From: Phocaeicola salanitronis DSM 18170
Lineage (GTDB): Bacteria > Bacteroidota > Bacteroidia > Bacteroidales > Bacteroidaceae
Direction of reading: 5' to 3'
Assembly: GCF_000190575.1 (NCBI RefSeq)
Contig: NC_015164.1
Location: 1,736,001 to 1,800,000 of the forward strand
Length of the DNA stretch: 64,000 nucleotides
The translations under genes were made by a program, and so were the position numbers. Of the stretch, positions 36,093-44,951 are shown in pieces; position 1 is the first letter of the stretch, and the number at the start of each line of letters is the position of its first letter. The notes under the pieces were generated by a model. That model was not told where the DNA came from, searched no databases, and was given only the letters and a program-made list of their open reading frames with translations.

Positions 36093-36968
36093 ATGAAAGA
36101 AGCTTTACTTAAACTCCACCTGTCGGTACTGATAGCAGGTGGTACGGGAGTGTTCGGGCGTGTGATTACGCTGAACGAAGGACTGCTGGTGTGGTACCGG
36201 CTGCTGCTTGCCACACTGATGTTTTATGTCGTGTTGTTTGTTTTAGACAAATTGCGCAAGGTGCAACGTCGGGATGCGGTACGGATTGCCGCGACGGGTG
36301 TGCTGCTTGCCTTGCACTGGCTGTTCTTCTACGGCAGCATCAAGGCATCGAATGTGTCTATCGGCGTGGTCTGCCTCTCGCTGATGAGCTTCTTTACCGC
36401 CCTGTTCGACCCGCTCATCAACCGCCACCGGGTATCGGCAAGCGAGGTGCTGTTCAGCCTGATAGGCGTGGCGGGCATCGTGCTGATATTCCATTTCGAT
36501 ACCCGTTACCGTGTGGGCATCCTGATGGGCATCCTCTCGTCGGCACTGGCTTCGCTCTTCACCATCTGCAACAAGCGGGTGGCGTCTGATTATCCGTCGG
36601 GCACCGTGCTGCTCTATGAAATGGGAGGAGGTTTCGCAGGGCTGAGCCTGCTGCTGCCTTTCTACCTGCATTTCTTTCCGGTAATGTCGCTCGTACCTTC
36701 TGCCGCCGACTGGGGCAGCCTGCTGGCATTGGCTTCGCTCTGTACGGTATGCCTGTACATCCTGCAAATACAGGTGCTGAAACGGATTTCGGCGTTCACG
36801 TTCAACCTGACCTACAACCTGGAGCCTATCTACAGCATCATCCTTGCCATGATTATCTTCGGCGAGGCGAAAGACCTGAACGCGAGTTTTTATGCCGGAC
36901 TGGGGATGATATTCCTGTCGGTGGTGATGCAGACCCTGCGGGTGGTGAGACAGATGAAAAAACGCTGA
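36093..36968 (+). CDS. EamA/DMT-family transporter
   Basis: 291 residues with about ten hydrophobic segments in two five-helix EamA halves. Landmarks are LHLSVLIAGGTGVFGRVITL and WYRLLLATLMFYVVLF in the first, IASNVSIGVVCLSLMSFFTA-type helices in the middle, and FTFNLTYNLEPIYSIILAMI plus FGEAKDLNASFYAGLGMIFL in the second, the last being the usual C-terminal DMT signature. Such proteins export amino acids or metabolites at the inner membrane; the substrate cannot be told. It is a single gene with its own promoter box. Confidence 0.9.
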   Translation: MKEALLKLHLSVLIAGGTGVFGRVITLNEGLLVWYRLLLATLMFYVVLFVLDKLRKVQRRDAVRIAATGVLLALHWLFFYGSIKASNVSIGVVCLSLMSFFTALFDPLINRHRVSASEVLFSLIGVAGIVLIFHFDTRYRVGILMGILSSALASLFTICNKRVASDYPSGTVLLYEMGGGFAGLSLLLPFYLHFFPVMSLVPSAADWGSLLALASLCTVCLYILQIQVLKRISAFTFNLTYNLEPIYSIILAMIIFGEAKDLNASFYAGLGMIFLSVVMQTLRVVRQMKKR

Positions 36969-37003
36969 TGCTTACGAAGCATGAAGAGCACAGATAACAC
37001 AAA

Positions 37004-37054
37004 CGCAAACCAACTTTGCTCTACTATAATATCGTAAAACAAAATTGGTTTGCG
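37004..37054. repeat. Inverted repeat CGCAAACCAA, copy 2
   Basis: CGCAAACCAA (37004-37013) and TTGGTTTGCG (37045-37054) form a 10-bp perfect inverted repeat between the convergent EamA and hydrolase genes. The left half matches 26438-26463. Confidence 0.6.
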
Positions 37055-37088
37055 AAAATGTTGCATGCAGGCTATCATTTCCCGCAAT

Positions 37089-38192
37089 TCATATTTCTGA
37101 TTGACTACAATCTGTAATGGAAATAGTCCGTATGGGCTGCTGTTTCACTTTATCCAAGGGAACGGCTTGATAGGACACTTTCGAAAAGTCGATGTCTTTG
37201 AGACGGATGCTCCGTATCTCGCTGTTGTACATCGTACGGAAGTAAATGATACGGTGCTTCATGTCGGTTGCCGAAGTCCATTGGGTGGCACTGGGTATAT
37301 CGGCAGGAACCTTTCCTCCGGCAAACTCGATGCCTACGGGGATATCAAAATTGTTCAATATCTGGAAAGCTTGAAGCACGGTTTTTTCGGCATTCTCCTG
37401 CCGGGGTGCCGTAGCCTGATAGAAAGCTGCACGGACGAAACGGGAGGGAGGAGTGACATCACCCGGAATGCCGAGGAATCCGCTTCCAGCACCGAAAGAG
37501 GCAAGGCGGACGTTTCCCAACGGCTGGGACGGAGCCGAGCCGGGATAGAGGTTCACGTAATTATTGAGGTTGGTGAGGTGCCACTCGAATCCGGGAGAAT
37601 TGGTGAGCACGCCCAACGTATTTTCGTAAAACTTGGGTTCTCCGCCGGTGATTTCCAGTACCACTTGCCTGCCAGCAGGGTCGGCAAACCGCCAGTGTAC
37701 GGTAGAGGCACGCGGGTCGATGGCGATGACATGCGCCTGCCTGACGCTCTCCATCACTTCGTCTATTGTAGCGCACTGGCCCAATATCCACGATACCAAT
37801 TGCAGGTCGGCAATGCTAGCGTCTTTTTGGGAGGGATTGTAAGTTTCGTATTCTCCGTAATTGGGAAAATAAAAAAGCCCTGCCGACAAGCCGGCTTCGT
37901 TAATGCCTTCGGCTATAAAGTCTTTTTGTTCTACGGCAAGCCCCACGTAGCCGTAACGTGCGGTAAAGCTCATGCCTTGTGTACCATCGGGGGTATAGGA
38001 ATGTTGGGTATATCCGCGCGGAACAATGACGTATTGGCTATTAAGGTCGCTTCCGCCCCATTCAATGGTGCGTGCTACGATGGCGGTACTGTCCCGGCTG
38101 GTCAAAGTAATGCCGGTGCAAGCGTTGACGGGAAGAGAGGCAGCAAACAATGCTACCAGTGCTCCTACTAAAAAAAATGTTCGAATTTTCAT
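37089..38192 (-). CDS. Choloylglycine hydrolase family (linear amide C-N hydrolase)
   Basis: 367 residues from the ATG at 38192. A signal peptide (MKIRTFFLVGALVALFAASL, PVNA) is followed directly by Cys-Thr-Gly, so cleavage exposes the N-terminal nucleophile cysteine of the Ntn-hydrolase family. CTGITLTSRDSTAIVARTIEWG carries the conserved Arg of the active site, and the later LTNSPGFEWHLTNLNNYV region holds the conserved Asn positions. The family includes bile salt hydrolases and penicillin V acylases, which cleave amide bonds; the ARTIEW form does not by itself separate them. Because of the signal peptide the enzyme is periplasmic or exported. A bile-acid role in a gut commensal is plausible, not proven. 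A start at 38219 would put nine extra residues before the signal. Confidence 0.9.
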   Translation of the reverse strand: MKIRTFFLVGALVALFAASLPVNACTGITLTSRDSTAIVARTIEWGGSDLNSQYVIVPRGYTQHSYTPDGTQGMSFTARYGYVGLAVEQKDFIAEGINEAGLSAGLFYFPNYGEYETYNPSQKDASIADLQLVSWILGQCATIDEVMESVRQAHVIAIDPRASTVHWRFADPAGRQVVLEITGGEPKFYENTLGVLTNSPGFEWHLTNLNNYVNLYPGSAPSQPLGNVRLASFGAGSGFLGIPGDVTPPSRFVRAAFYQATAPRQENAEKTVLQAFQILNNFDIPVGIEFAGGKVPADIPSATQWTSATDMKHRIIYFRTMYNSEIRSIRLKDIDFSKVSYQAVPLDKVKQQPIRTISITDCSQSEI

Positions 38193-38237
38193 ATTTATCA
38201 GTCTTTTATGATTAAACAAAAGATGTTGCCAAATTGT

Positions 38238-40133
38238 TCATTCATGCCGGTACAGCCTGCCCTCTTTCTGAATTATCTGTTCTTCTGCCAGCAGATAGGC
38301 CAGCGACTTTAAGATTTTCTCCTCCTCAAAAGGAAGCGCATGGATTATTTCTTGAGGTATCCGGGAAGCTTCCGCCAATAAAGAAAAAATGCCGTGAGCG
38401 ATATCTTCGTATTCGCCTTTCCTCAATCCCGAAGCGTGTTTTTCAAGGCATACGTCGCATTGCCCGCAATTGTGCCCGTTCTTTTCTCCGAAATAGCGCA
38501 AGAGCATCCGGCTCCGGCACTTGCCATCGCTCTCGGCATAGTCCAACATGGCATGAATGCGCTTCTCGTAACTGTCCTTACGGTCTTCGTACACCTCCTT
38601 GCTTAACACGACGGTGTTCTGCCTCTCGCGCGTATATATAATATAAGGTGTCTTCTTGCCCGGTATATAATGGAGAACGTGCCGTTTGGTGAGGAGAATG
38701 AGCGTGTCGTACACCTGCTGGCGGGTAAGTCCGCTCCGCCGGGCAAGGATTTCCTCGCTGATGTAAGCATAATCGCTGAACACACCCGTATAAGAGCGCA
38801 AGATGACGCGGAGCAAACTCTCCGTATCGGGATTGTTTTCGTTGATGCGGTACAACTCATCGCGCCTCAGGGTGAAAATCAGGCGGGAAGCATTGTCTTG
38901 TTCGTCGGTGTATTCCAGATAACCGGCACGGGTAAGTATTTTCAAAGCACTGTCTACCCTCACGGGAAAATGCTTGAAATTCTGGCAAAACTCGTCGATG
39001 TTGAACGCGAACGTACATCCCCTTCCGTCGCCCATCGCCATCTGATAATAATAATTAATGTGTTCATACACCTGACGGATATAGTCTTTTTCGGGGAAGG
39101 TATCGCCGATGCGTTTCTTCAGGATGGTCTTGTCTGCCTGTGCATAAAGAAGCACGGCGTATGCTTTCTGTCCATCACGCCCTGCACGTCCGGCTTCCTG
39201 AAAATAGGCTTCGGGCGAATCGGGGAAATCGATGTGGATAACCAGACGCACATCGGGCTTGTCAATGCCCATACCGAAGGCGTTGGTAGCTACCATTACA
39301 CGAAACGTACCGTCCTGCCAGCCTTTCTGGCGCTGGTCTTTCGTATCGTTGTCCAGTCCGGCATGATAGAACGTAGCGCTGATGCCGTGCTGGTTCAGGA
39401 AAAGCGACACTTCTTTGGTGCGTTTCCGGTTGCGTGTATATACGATGGCAGAACCTGCCACTTGGCTCAAGATATGAATCAGTTCGCCCGCCTTGTCCTC
39501 GGTACGCCTGACAATGTAGGCAAGGTTCTTCCGCTCGAAACTCATGCGGAACACATTCTCCCGGCGGAACGCGAGGCGAAGCTGGATGTCTTTCACCACT
39601 TCGGGAGTGGCGGTAGCAGTCAGGGCAAGCACAGGAACCCCGGGGAGCAGCTTGCGGACATCGGCTATCTTGAGGTAAGCCGGACGGAAATCGTACCCCC
39701 ATTGTGAGATGCAATGCGATTCGTCTACCGTAATCATGCTCACTTTCATGCTCCGGAGCTTGGCTTGGAACACTTCGGTATCAAGGCGTTCGGGAGAGAT
39801 ATAAAGGAATTTATAATCGCCGAAGATGCAATTCTCCAACGCCACGATGATTTCTTCGCGCGTCATGCCCGAATAAACGGCTACGGCTTTGATGCCCCGT
39901 GCGCGCAAGTGCTGCACCTGGTCTTTCATCAGGGCAATCAGCGGAGTGATGACCAGACACAACCCCGGCTTCGCCAAGGCGGGCACCTGGAAGGTTACGG
40001 ACTTCCCTCCCCCTGTAGGCATCAGCCCCAATGTGTCCTCGCCCTTGCCGATACTGGCAATGATTTCTTCCTGTATGCCCCGGAAGTCCTCATATCCCCA
40101 GTACTGCTTCAATATGCTTTTATAATCGGTCAT
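38238..40133 (-). CDS. recQ: ATP-dependent DNA helicase RecQ
   Basis: 631 residues. Superfamily 2 helicase: Walker A in LGLMPTGGGKSVTFQVPAL (about residues 36-54), the DExH box as VDESHCISQWGYDFRPAY, motif VI in FQEAGRAGRDGQ, then the zinc-binding RQC region (CRSRMLLRYFGEKNGHNCGQ with CDVC after it). The C-terminus ends in a short helical region, without a recognisable HRDC domain. It unwinds recombination and replication intermediates 3' to 5'. Its start overlaps the recJ stop by 4 bp, so the two are translationally coupled, and they act together in RecF-pathway end processing. Confidence 0.96.
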   Translation of the reverse strand: MTDYKSILKQYWGYEDFRGIQEEIIASIGKGEDTLGLMPTGGGKSVTFQVPALAKPGLCLVITPLIALMKDQVQHLRARGIKAVAVYSGMTREEIIVALENCIFGDYKFLYISPERLDTEVFQAKLRSMKVSMITVDESHCISQWGYDFRPAYLKIADVRKLLPGVPVLALTATATPEVVKDIQLRLAFRRENVFRMSFERKNLAYIVRRTEDKAGELIHILSQVAGSAIVYTRNRKRTKEVSLFLNQHGISATFYHAGLDNDTKDQRQKGWQDGTFRVMVATNAFGMGIDKPDVRLVIHIDFPDSPEAYFQEAGRAGRDGQKAYAVLLYAQADKTILKKRIGDTFPEKDYIRQVYEHINYYYQMAMGDGRGCTFAFNIDEFCQNFKHFPVRVDSALKILTRAGYLEYTDEQDNASRLIFTLRRDELYRINENNPDTESLLRVILRSYTGVFSDYAYISEEILARRSGLTRQQVYDTLILLTKRHVLHYIPGKKTPYIIYTRERQNTVVLSKEVYEDRKDSYEKRIHAMLDYAESDGKCRSRMLLRYFGEKNGHNCGQCDVCLEKHASGLRKGEYEDIAHGIFSLLAEASRIPQEIIHALPFEEEKILKSLAYLLAEEQIIQKEGRLYRHE

Positions 40134-41854
40134 GCCTGTCTGCTCGGCTTGATATCTTCTATCTGCAATTGTACGTCTCCCCGCTTGTGGGTGTTTTCCT
40201 CAATGGTATAACAGATGTTGAACGATTGTTTGGTCTTGATGAAACGGGCTTGCGAGCTTTGCCCGAAAGCAATGCCGTTCATCACATTGTTTGACTTGTT
40301 GTCCACCAATTCCAGCTTGATATGCTCCTGATCACGCCCTACCACCTTGCTCGTCCCATAATCAAACACATTCATCGTACAGAATACGGGCTTGGGATTC
40401 TCCGGTCCGAAAGGATTGAACTTCTTCAGGTCGAAAAAGAACTTCGACGTAATGTCCCTGAAATCCAATTGCGCATCAATATCAATCGTGGCACTTGTCT
40501 GTTCGGGCAAGATATGGCGGGTGACATATTCCTCAAACCGCCGGGCAAACTCAGGCACATTCTCGACCTTCATCGAAAGACCTGCCGCATACGTATGCCC
40601 GCCGAAGTTTTCCAACAAGTCGCGGCAATACTCGATGGCTTTATACACATCGAATCCCGACACCGAACGTGCCGAGCCGGTAGCAAGTTCGTTCGTGCGA
40701 GTCAACACCACCGCCGGACGATAGTATATCTCAGTAAGGCGGGAAGCCACAATACCGATTACGCCCTTGTGCCAAGCCTCATTATAAATCACAATCGAGC
40801 GCCGCTGGGAAAGGTTTGCCAATTGGTCTACAATCTTGTTCGCTTCCTCGGTCATGTTCTTGTCGAGGTCCTTGCGTGTCTCGTTATACTGGTTTATCTG
40901 ACGGGCTTTTTGCAAGGCGAGCGGAAAATCCTTCTCGATAAGAAGGTCTACAGCCTCTTTCCCGTTCTGGATGCGTCCCGACGCATTGATGCGCGGCCCT
41001 ATCTTAAAGATGATATCGCTCATGGTAAGCTCTCTGTCCGAAAGCCCGCATACATCGATAATCGCCTTCAGCCCGATGCTGGGGTTGGTGTTCAATTGCT
41101 TCAACCCATGATAAGCCAGCACCCTGTTTTCGCCCATTACGGGCACGATGTCCGAGGCAATGCTTACCGCCACCAAATCAAGAAGCGGGGTCAATTGCTG
41201 GAACTCGATGCCATTGTTCAAGGCAAAAGCCTGCATGAACTTGAATCCCACCCCGCATCCCGACAGATGGCTATACGGGTAGGAGGCATCATGCCGTTTA
41301 GGGTTCAGAATAGCCACGGCAGGAGGCAACACCTCATCGGGCACATGATGGTCGCAGATAATAAAATCAATGCCTTTCTCTTTGGCATACGCGATTTCCT
41401 CTACCGCCTTAATGCCGCAATCCAACACAATGACAAGTTTCACACCCGTCTCGTATGCGTAATCCACTCCCTTCTTCGATACGCCATACCCCTCGTTATA
41501 ACGGTCAGGGATATAGTAATCGATGTTCGAATAGAACTGTTGAAGGAATTTATACACCAACGCAACGGCGGTTGTGCCGTCCACGTCATAATCTCCATAC
41601 ACCATAATGCGCTCTTTCCGTCCCATAGCCTTATTAAGACGCTCCACAGCTCTGCTCATGTCTTTCATGAGGAAAGGGTCGTGCAGTTCGTTCAGTTGCG
41701 GGCGGAAGAAACGCTTGGCTTCTGCGGCGGAAGTAATCCCCCGCTCCAGCAACAAGCGGCATAGGACAGGGCTGATTCCTATCTCTTTCGCCAAAGCTTT
41801 AGCTGCTTCCCGTTCTTCTTGTGTAGGAGGTTGATAGTTCCATTTGTAGTTCAT
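40130..41854 (-). CDS. recJ: Single-stranded-DNA-specific exonuclease RecJ
   Basis: 574 residues. DHH phosphoesterase: motif I VYGDYDVDGTTAVALVYKFL (about residues 83-102), VIVLDCGIKA, the DHH motif IICDHHVPDE (about 165-174), and a DHHA1 region with GGHTYAAGLSMKVENV near residue 435, followed by an OB-fold C-terminus (LDFRDITSKFFFDLKKFNPF). It is a 5'-3' single-strand exonuclease for recombination and mismatch repair. It is the first gene of the recJ-recQ pair. Confidence 0.97.
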   Translation of the reverse strand: MNYKWNYQPPTQEEREAAKALAKEIGISPVLCRLLLERGITSAAEAKRFFRPQLNELHDPFLMKDMSRAVERLNKAMGRKERIMVYGDYDVDGTTAVALVYKFLQQFYSNIDYYIPDRYNEGYGVSKKGVDYAYETGVKLVIVLDCGIKAVEEIAYAKEKGIDFIICDHHVPDEVLPPAVAILNPKRHDASYPYSHLSGCGVGFKFMQAFALNNGIEFQQLTPLLDLVAVSIASDIVPVMGENRVLAYHGLKQLNTNPSIGLKAIIDVCGLSDRELTMSDIIFKIGPRINASGRIQNGKEAVDLLIEKDFPLALQKARQINQYNETRKDLDKNMTEEANKIVDQLANLSQRRSIVIYNEAWHKGVIGIVASRLTEIYYRPAVVLTRTNELATGSARSVSGFDVYKAIEYCRDLLENFGGHTYAAGLSMKVENVPEFARRFEEYVTRHILPEQTSATIDIDAQLDFRDITSKFFFDLKKFNPFGPENPKPVFCTMNVFDYGTSKVVGRDQEHIKLELVDNKSNNVMNGIAFGQSSQARFIKTKQSFNICYTIEENTHKRGDVQLQIEDIKPSRQA

Positions 41855-41954
41855 TTATATATTTTTTCTTTCTTTTTCCAAGTCCATATAGCAGGGCGTT
41901 TTCAAGCGTACGGAAAGTGCCCGAACCATTCAACTCGTAAAGTTAGGAAAAAAG

Positions 41955-42005
41955 AAAGAAAAAATCGCCTGATTCCCGAATTATTTTCAAGAACCAGGCG
42001 ATTTT
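41955..42005 (-). terminator. Intrinsic terminator downstream of the C1 peptidase gene
   Basis: AAAATCGCCTG (41961-41971) pairs perfectly with CAGGCGATTTT (41995-42005). On the minus strand the stem is followed by a T-rich run, giving a terminator for the peptidase transcript before recJ begins. Confidence 0.75.
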
Positions 42006-42024
42006 ATACTTTTATTTGCATTCC

Positions 42025-42103
42025 ATTTCACCACAGAGGACACATAGGCACATAGAGCTTATTTTTATTCCTCCGTGGTACTCTGTGTCCTCTGTGGTGA
42101 AAT
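42025..42103. repeat. Long inverted repeat of the CACCACAGAGGACACA type
   Basis: ATTTCACCACAGAGGACACA (42025-42044) and its perfect 20-bp complement (42084-42103) flank a 39-nt loop. It is the same style as the hisC-hisB element (TTCACCACAGATTACACAG...). Confidence 0.8.
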
Positions 42104-42111
42104 CCACTTTA

Positions 42112-43308
42112 TTACAATCCTAATTTCTTGGCGATATCAGCCGGAATGGCTTTCTTATTCACCAAGATATTCAGCGTCTTGTATGCCGCGAAAGCTTTCG
42201 ATGCATACCAAACGCCTTTATACTTGCCTTCAGTACCCCATGAATTCTTCACCATGAAATACTCCTTGCCGTTCTGGTCTTTGGCGATGCCGTAAATCAG
42301 CATGCCGTGATCATCAGTCGTTTCCCAGTTGTCGAAAGCAACTTGACGCATCTCCTGGGTCACGTTGATTTCCGGAAGCGGTTTCGAAGTCAATTCCTTG
42401 CGCTTGTCGGCTTGGCTCAATCCCAACCAACGTGCCATGTCCGACCCTGTAAGTTCGGCACCTTTCTCTACATCGGGACATACGGCAACCCCATCGCGGG
42501 TGAATCCCTGCTCGCTCACATCGGCTCCCCATGCGAAGGTATAGCCGGTGTTAATCGCATTCTCCATGACCTCCATCAACTCATCGATAGGCAAGTTATA
42601 CGAAAGCGCATTGCGCCAGTTATCTTGCACCTCGATGCTGAACTGAGTATAGAACGGATGGTGTGTAAACGAAGTCAATGATACATAGTCGTCCATATTC
42701 AAGCCCAACGCCTCATCGGCAAAGGTACGCGGAGTATATGTTTTCCCTTTATACGTGAATTGTTCCGGACATTCACCCAAATAGGTGTCATAGATGGCAC
42801 GCACACCGTTCTTCCATACCGGAGTCAGCTTTCTCAACTTGCCTTTGGCAATGGCGTTCACATATCCTTCGGCTACGGCATCCAGTTCGTTATGCACCGG
42901 AAGCTTTTCGCCATACATGATGCCCGGCATAGCTTCTTGCGGCACCATTCCATAGTTCTCATAACAATATACGATATCCTCAAAGCTTCCCCCGGGAGCA
43001 AATGAAGCGTCACCATGATAGCGTACATAATTCACCGCACGGTCTTGCATGGTGTGATGCACGACAAACATTTCAGAGAGGTCGAACTCCCCTTTTCCCG
43101 CATGAAGCAGTTCGGCTTCCAAAAAACCGAGGGTAGAGAATGCCCAACAGGTACTCGACTGGTTCTGGTCTTTGACAGACGTAATCGGATTTTCTTTCAC
43201 GGTAGTAAAAACAAAGCCTTCTTCAGAAGCCTTGTCTTTTTTCGGGCCTTTCGCATACACATTTCCAAAGCAAACGCCCAGAGCTAAGATTACAACAAGT
43301 TTATTCAT
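42112..43308 (-). CDS. Secreted C1-family cysteine peptidase (bleomycin-hydrolase-like)
   Basis: 398 residues with a signal peptide (MNKLVVILALGVCFGNVYAK). Papain-type catalytic residues are all visible: the Gln in TSVKDQNQSSTC and Cys in TCWAFSTLGFLEAEL (about residues 50-66), the His in TDDHGMLIYGIA and the Asn in FMVKNSWGTEGKYKGVWY. The long insert and the C-terminal arrangement resemble the C1B group (aminopeptidase C / bleomycin hydrolase), but here with an export signal, so the enzyme works in the periplasm or outside. A single-gene transcript with its own terminator. Confidence 0.92.
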   Translation of the reverse strand: MNKLVVILALGVCFGNVYAKGPKKDKASEEGFVFTTVKENPITSVKDQNQSSTCWAFSTLGFLEAELLHAGKGEFDLSEMFVVHHTMQDRAVNYVRYHGDASFAPGGSFEDIVYCYENYGMVPQEAMPGIMYGEKLPVHNELDAVAEGYVNAIAKGKLRKLTPVWKNGVRAIYDTYLGECPEQFTYKGKTYTPRTFADEALGLNMDDYVSLTSFTHHPFYTQFSIEVQDNWRNALSYNLPIDELMEVMENAINTGYTFAWGADVSEQGFTRDGVAVCPDVEKGAELTGSDMARWLGLSQADKRKELTSKPLPEINVTQEMRQVAFDNWETTDDHGMLIYGIAKDQNGKEYFMVKNSWGTEGKYKGVWYASKAFAAYKTLNILVNKKAIPADIAKKLGL

Positions 43309-43400
43309 TATTATTTATGGTGTTAATTGTTAATAATTAATAGTTAATAACGGCGGATGCTTTCGACTTCCGCTATTCACCATTATCTATTAATTATTAA

Positions 43401-43442
43401 TTGTTAATTACTTCATGATTTTTGTTAATTACTTCATGATTT
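43401..43442. repeat. Perfect 21-bp tandem duplication at the pepP 3' end
   Basis: The 21 bp at 43401-43421 (TTGTTAATTACTTCATGATT...) are repeated at 43422-43442, where they hold the last codons and stop of pepP. A small tandem duplication outside the coding frame; it follows an AT-rich inverted repeat (about 43325-43410). Confidence 0.75.
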
Positions 43443-44817
43443 CTTCCACTTCCTCAACGGTAATCGGGATATGCTTTTCACCGGTGAAGCGCGAACCGCC
43501 GGGGATAATCAAAATATCGTCTTCCAGACGGATGCCCCCGAAGTCCTTGTATGTGTCTATTGCATCGAAATTCAGGAAATCAGCATGCATTTTCTCCGCA
43601 CGCCATTTGTCTATCAGGTCAGGAATGAAATAACAGCCCGGTTCATCGGTGATGACAAACCCCTCTTGCAGGCGGCGCCCCATACGCAAGGAAGCCAAGC
43701 CAAACTGGTCGGACGGGCGTACTTCTTCGTCATAACCTACGTAACATTGCCCCAAGTCTTCCATATCGTGCACATCAATGCCCATCATGTGACCCAGTCC
43801 GTGAGGCATGAACAGGGCGTGCGCACCTGCTTCTACGGCATCCTCTACATTGCCTTTCATCAGCCCCAAATCCTTCAATCCCTGCGCCAACACCTTACAA
43901 GTTTCAATATGGACCGATTTATACGTCACTCCGGGACGTGCCAATTCCAGCGCACGGTCGTGACATGCCAGTACGATGCTATATACATCACGCTGGCGGC
44001 TGGTGAACTTACCTCCTACCGGAATGGTACGTGTATGGTCCGAACAATAATTGGTAACGCTTTCAGCTCCCGCATCGGTCAGCATCAGCCGTCCTGCCTG
44101 CAAGATTTGACTATGGTCATGATTGTGCAAGGTTTGCCCGTTCTGGCTCAAAATGGTGGCAAACGACACCATGTTTCCATACGAAGCCGCAATTCCATCC
44201 AATACGCCGGCAATATACTGTTCGCTCACACCCGGCTTGCAGAGGCGCATCGCGGCGGTATGCATTTCATATCCGATGTTACAAGCCTTGTCTATCTCGG
44301 CTATCTCGCACGGCTCTTTTACCGAGCGCAAGCTCACCACCGCCTTAATCAACTCCAACGAACTATGCTCCTTCACGAGCGAAGCACGGATGCCGGTCAG
44401 TTCTTCCAATAACATCATATTATCGTAACGGTAAGGAGGAAGGAAATGAATCTTGCGGCGTTGCGAAATAGCTTTGCCTATCATGCCCTTTAACTTAGCG
44501 AAGGGGAAGCTTTTAGTCACGCCTACCTGTGCAGCCAGTTCCCTTACGCTGGGTTGAGGTCCCATCCAAATGATATCGTCCATGGTCACGTCATCGCCGA
44601 AGAAATAATCCTCACCGGCATCTACGTCAAGGATACCGGCAAAACCCGGATGCGCATGCCCGAAGAAATACAAGAATGAACTATCCTGACGGAACTTATA
44701 CGTATTGTCGGGATAATTGGCTGGCGCTTCATTATTACCCAATATCAAGATAACGCCATTGCCGACCTTATCCCGTAACGCCTTGCGGCGATTGCTATAT
44801 ACAGATGAATCGAACAT
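43429..44817 (-). CDS. pepP: Aminopeptidase P family metallopeptidase (Xaa-Pro aminopeptidase)
   Basis: 462 residues. An N-terminal creatinase-type domain (about 1-165) is followed by the pita-bread catalytic domain with its five metal ligands: Asp in MLTDAGAESVTNYCSDHTRT (two Asp), His in MPHGLGHMMGIDVHD, Glu in VITDEPGCYFIP and Glu in IRLEDDILI. It removes N-terminal residues preceding proline, in the cytoplasm (no signal peptide). It is divergent from a patatin gene; both have TAnnTTTG boxes in the 134-bp gap. Confidence 0.95.
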   Translation of the reverse strand: MFDSSVYSNRRKALRDKVGNGVILILGNNEAPANYPDNTYKFRQDSSFLYFFGHAHPGFAGILDVDAGEDYFFGDDVTMDDIIWMGPQPSVRELAAQVGVTKSFPFAKLKGMIGKAISQRRKIHFLPPYRYDNMMLLEELTGIRASLVKEHSSLELIKAVVSLRSVKEPCEIAEIDKACNIGYEMHTAAMRLCKPGVSEQYIAGVLDGIAASYGNMVSFATILSQNGQTLHNHDHSQILQAGRLMLTDAGAESVTNYCSDHTRTIPVGGKFTSRQRDVYSIVLACHDRALELARPGVTYKSVHIETCKVLAQGLKDLGLMKGNVEDAVEAGAHALFMPHGLGHMMGIDVHDMEDLGQCYVGYDEEVRPSDQFGLASLRMGRRLQEGFVITDEPGCYFIPDLIDKWRAEKMHADFLNFDAIDTYKDFGGIRLEDDILIIPGGSRFTGEKHIPITVEEVEEIMK

Positions 44818-44857
44818 AATTGTTGAAGTTTTAGTAACACCTTTGTATTAAGTGTTG

Positions 44858-44865
44858 CAAAAATA
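44858..44865 (-). promoter_or_regulatory. Putative -7 promoter box of pepP
   Basis: The minus strand reads TATTTTTG, an exact TAnnTTTG match 40 bp upstream of the start codon. Confidence 0.5.
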
Positions 44866-44909
44866 GAAAAATTAAACGAGAAGTGTATAGCTTCTATCCA
44901 TAAAAAATA

Positions 44910-44917
44910 TATCTTTG
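44910..44917 (+). promoter_or_regulatory. Putative -7 promoter box of the patatin gene
   Basis: TATCTTTG, an exact TAnnTTTG match 34 bp upstream of the start codon at 44952. Confidence 0.5.
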
Positions 44918-44951
44918 TTAGCAACTGGGCAACTTTTAAAAAAACATCACA

